From: Fluviibacter phosphoraccumulans
Lineage (GTDB): Bacteria; Pseudomonadota; Gammaproteobacteria; Burkholderiales; Rhodocyclaceae
Length of the DNA stretch: 64,000 nt
Assembly (NCBI RefSeq): GCF_016110345.1
Contig: NZ_AP019011.1
Span: 1-64,000, forward strand
Direction: 5' to 3'
The notes under the pieces are model-generated. The model was not told the DNA's origin. It ran no database searches and saw only the letters and a program-made list of their open reading frames with translations. A program made the translations under genes and the position numbers. Every line of letters begins with the position of its first letter. Within the stretch, counting starts at the first letter, position 1. This document shows positions 61,931 through 64,000 of the stretch, piece after piece.

Positions 61931-62610
61931 CAGGCAACATCACGGTACAACCAACCGTTCCCAACAGGTAAAAACGCGGGTTGTAATATGACGGCTAATG
62001 ACCCCGCACTCGTTGCATGTTCGCTATGGAGAACAGCAACACATGAGTGGATGCCGCAAGATTTCTGTTTTTGACAGTTGGAAGTTCTAATACGACCGTC
62101 TTCCGTCAAATCTTTCCATAGTCGTGTGCACGGGCGATGTCATACCAATGTACGCGATGCGACGACTATGATGCTTTGTGAGATAAGCACATAGCCGTCG
62201 TATGACCTCAAGCTCCATCACCCAATGCACTACAAAAACAAAAGAAGAAAAAAAATGCGATGAGCGATAGCGACAGCGCGAGCAAACGCAGTTTGCTCTT
62301 CAACAGCTGCTCAAAAATCACCAAGACAAAAGCATAAGTACTTCATCGCTGAAAAATGCAGCCCTAATCATGCGTCAGCAACAGCCCTATTTGCTTCTAC
62401 AAACAACGCAAACGTGGGCACACGCACTCTGACTGCTGGCAAACCGCTTTGCAGCGTATACGGCGTTATACGTCATTCGCCGATAACAAAATACTTAAAT
62501 TGTTATCGATTGGCTTAAGCCGCTGAAATCGAACAGGAAATATTTCGGTAGGAATTTGACGCATAAGAAAACATACTCATAACAACAAATCATTATCTGG
62601 AGACCACAAC
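61931..62610. other. 680-base noncoding region with repeats in the mobile region
   Basis: No credible gene is seen here. It holds CATAGTCGT at 62117-62125 with its reverse complement ACGACTATG at 62162-62170 and a third related element CATAGCCGTCGTATG at 62190-62204, a perfect 8-bp hairpin (62280-62298), the 9-bp arm repeat at 62481-62508 and the palindrome GGCTTAAGCC at 62512-62521. Such density suggests an attachment, origin or regulatory region of the element. Confidence 0.55.
62481..62508. repeat. Recombination-core-like inverted repeat (9-10-9)
   Basis: CGATAACAA at 62481-62489 and TTGTTATCG at 62500-62508 are perfect 9-bp arms flanking a 10-base A+T-rich spacer. The size and spacing resemble core sites of tyrosine recombinases or a dimer operator. 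It lies about 100 bases upstream of the small recombinase gene. Confidence 0.4.
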
Positions 62611-63180
62611 ATGGCACAAGCAAAAACACTGACGCAAGCGGAAATCGATCAAGTACTGCGCTACATTGCACAAAAGCAACGCTACAGCGCACGCAACCGA
62701 GCGATGCTGCTCATGAGCTATTACAGCGGCATGCGAGTTGGCGAGATCGCTGCTGTGCGTATCGGTGATGTGCGCAATGAAGATGACACGATCAAACAAG
62801 AAATCCGTTTGTCCGCCGAACAAACAAAAGGCGACACGGGACGAACAGTATTTTTTAACGAGAAGCTTCGTGCTGAAATTGCCAGTTACCTCCGCACACA
62901 TAAACACAGACATCCGACGGAGCCATTGTTCTTCACGGAAAAACAGATCGGCTTCAGTGCCAACTCGCTGGCACAGTGGTTTTTCTGGGTCTATAAGAAA
63001 GCGGGTGTGAGTGGTGCCAGTTCACATAGTGGCAGACGGACTTTCATCACGTCGCTGGCTAACAAAGGGATTGGCGTCCGTGTGCTGGCAAGTTTGGCCG
63101 GACACAAATCCATCCAAGTCACGCAGCACTACATTGATGTCAACGATGGGATGAAACGGGCGGCGGTTGAGCTGGTTTGA
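62611..63180 (+). CDS. Small tyrosine recombinase (FimB/XerD catalytic-domain size)
   Basis: The 189-residue protein is a catalytic-domain-only recombinase like FimB/FimE invertases. All active residues are visible: R42 in GMRVGEI, K73, H139 and R142 in HSGRR, H165 in AGHKS and Y174 in HYIDV. It lacks the N-terminal core-binding domain of full integrases. The ATG has GGAG about ten bases upstream. A palindrome (63192-63212) separates it from the next gene, so it may regulate itself or be regulated by it. What it recombines is unknown. Confidence 0.88.
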   Translation: MAQAKTLTQAEIDQVLRYIAQKQRYSARNRAMLLMSYYSGMRVGEIAAVRIGDVRNEDDTIKQEIRLSAEQTKGDTGRTVFFNEKLRAEIASYLRTHKHRHPTEPLFFTEKQIGFSANSLAQWFFWVYKKAGVSGASSHSGRRTFITSLANKGIGVRVLASLAGHKSIQVTQHYIDVNDGMKRAAVELV

Positions 63181-63191
63181 GAACGACGCGG

Positions 63192-63212
63192 TTTATTACT
63201 TAAAGTAATAAA
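63192..63212. promoter_or_regulatory. AT-rich perfect palindrome before the 63.26 kb gene
   Basis: TTTATTACTT and AAGTAATAAA flank a single central A, giving 21 bases of near-perfect symmetry. It sits 47 bases upstream of the next start and 11 bases past the recombinase stop, a good place for an operator. Confidence 0.4.
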
Positions 63213-63259
63213 TTTGAGATTGGGCTAACATGGTCGGTATCCCACGAATGGAGTAACCC

Positions 63260-64000
63260 ATGTCTGCCGACATCCCCAGTGACGAGGAATTGCTCAAGGA
63301 AATCCAAGCCAAAATCATGGTGTTGTCGACGCCGCATAATGTCGCAAAGTACGGCAAGCCGGATATCCAAACGCTGATCGCCGAAAGAAGGCAATGGTAT
63401 GCAGATAAGCCCAAACGTGCAGCCGCCGCTGCCAAATATGAAGCGGAACGCAAGAAAGAGGCTGAAAAGGCCGAGCGGCAGTACCGTCGAGAGCTGAAAA
63501 AACAAGGCAAGCCCATCATTAAACAAGATGAGCTGATTGTGCAGTATCCCACCGTTGCTTTTCTTAAAGAGCGCAAGTTAACCCAGCCGGAGTTGCAGCG
63601 GTATGCGGAAATGCTGTCCGCATTGGGCGCGGCAAGCGAGCTTTACAAAGAAGGCCAAGCGATTGAGCAGCAGTACCTCGTTCCAGGCCGTAAAAAAATG
63701 GCGGAGCTGGTCGCCAAAGCGTATGGCCTCTATCGCCGCGTTGAAGCCAGTACGCTCAAGGAGGAAATCTATGATGAAATGGCCAATATTCTAAAAAGTC
63801 ATTTCGGTATTGGGGTGCACGTGGACACGCCAAATGCCACTTTGCTGCTCAAAATGGTTTTTCCAAGCATGAAGTCCAAGGCAGCGCATCAATATGGACG
63901 AGCATTGGACTTTGCACTGAGTTACGAAGTCACAGCCGATGATTATGTGGCATTTATCAAAGAGCATGGCGGCTATGAAAAGATTCGACGGGCCTATGCC
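63260..64000 (+). CDS. Unidentified protein of the mobile region (partial, runs off the window)
   Basis: An open frame starts at ATG 63260 with GGAG seven bases upstream and continues without a stop to the right edge, 247 codons so far. The N-terminal part is highly charged and helical, with an Ala/Lys/Glu-rich segment (KYEAERKKEAEKAERQ) near residues 57-72. A less charged part follows, with MVFPSMKSKAAHQYGRAL near 201-218. No known domain is recognised. It follows the recombinase on the same strand and should be a core gene of the same element. Confidence 0.75.
   Translation, partial: MSADIPSDEELLKEIQAKIMVLSTPHNVAKYGKPDIQTLIAERRQWYADKPKRAAAAAKYEAERKKEAEKAERQYRRELKKQGKPIIKQDELIVQYPTVAFLKERKLTQPELQRYAEMLSALGAASELYKEGQAIEQQYLVPGRKKMAELVAKAYGLYRRVEASTLKEEIYDEMANILKSHFGIGVHVDTPNATLLLKMVFPSMKSKAAHQYGRALDFALSYEVTADDYVAFIKEHGGYEKIRRAYA

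Noticed and set aside
57844..63180. Invertible switch linking the FimB-sized recombinase and the porin promoter
   Set aside because: No long inverted repeat pair flanking a promoter segment was found between the two by eye; kept only as an open question.

Overview
The window looks like a chromosomal stretch of a betaproteobacterium, most likely of the order Burkholderiales. The support is a porin of the betaproteobacterial general-porin family with a C-terminal phenylalanine, a CIRCE operator in front of rpoH, Lys and Gln tRNA genes with encoded CCA ends, moderately high G+C, and an unbroken ruv/tol-pal/queEC block. The family and species cannot be fixed from the sequence alone.

Layout. (1) 1-13.7 kb is accessory and stress-related: the tail of a membrane protein, catalase-peroxidase KatG, a CapA-type phosphatase, a run of small membrane or exported proteins (including an Ntn amidase, an RHG-motif phosphatase-like protein, and DUF6790-, TMEM175- and DUF4239-type proteins), a PAS-PAS-HD-GYP c-di-GMP phosphodiesterase, a DASH cryptochrome, an exonuclease/GIY-YIG fusion and an exported glutathione peroxidase. 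Two decayed gene pieces, a cupin tail and an HD-GYP fragment, lie at 12.6-13.6 kb. (2) 13.7-20.1 kb holds an autotransporter, an alpha/beta hydrolase, two tandem tRNA-Lys genes and the ovothiol enzyme OvoA. (3) 20.1-32.2 kb is one long minus-strand gene train: yebC-ruvC-ruvA-perM-ruvB-ybgC-tolQ-tolR-tolA-(APC permease)-tolB-pal-cpoB-queE-queC. It joins recombination, envelope integrity and queuosine synthesis. (4) 32.3-35.4 kb holds rpoH behind a CIRCE element, a cation/proton antiporter and ftsY. (5) 35.4-46.7 kb is housekeeping, mostly plus strand: an M16 peptidase pair, rsmD, coaD, ferredoxin, mutM (minus), a TPR protein, lolB, ispE, tRNA-Gln, prs, rplY and pth. (6) 46.7-54.8 kb is a complete RND tripartite pump operon plus an FMN-binding glutamate-synthase-like protein. 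(7) 54.9-57.8 kb holds a small RRM-like protein, ychF, a SYLF protein and gluQ. (8) 57.8-59.4 kb is a porin whose expected ATG is followed at once by a stop codon. (9) 59.4-64 kb looks like the edge of a mobile or integrative element: a tyrosine integrase with a DUF4160-like tail, small unknown genes, 680 bp of repeat-bearing noncoding DNA, a second FimB/XerD-sized recombinase and an unfinished gene.

No CRISPR array, IS transposase, rRNA operon or recognisable complete anti-phage system is visible. The least explained parts are the mobile-element edge at 59.4-64 kb, the disrupted porin start at 58.03 kb, the long inverted repeat between the ferredoxin and mutM genes, and the HD-GYP deletion remnant at 13.54 kb.
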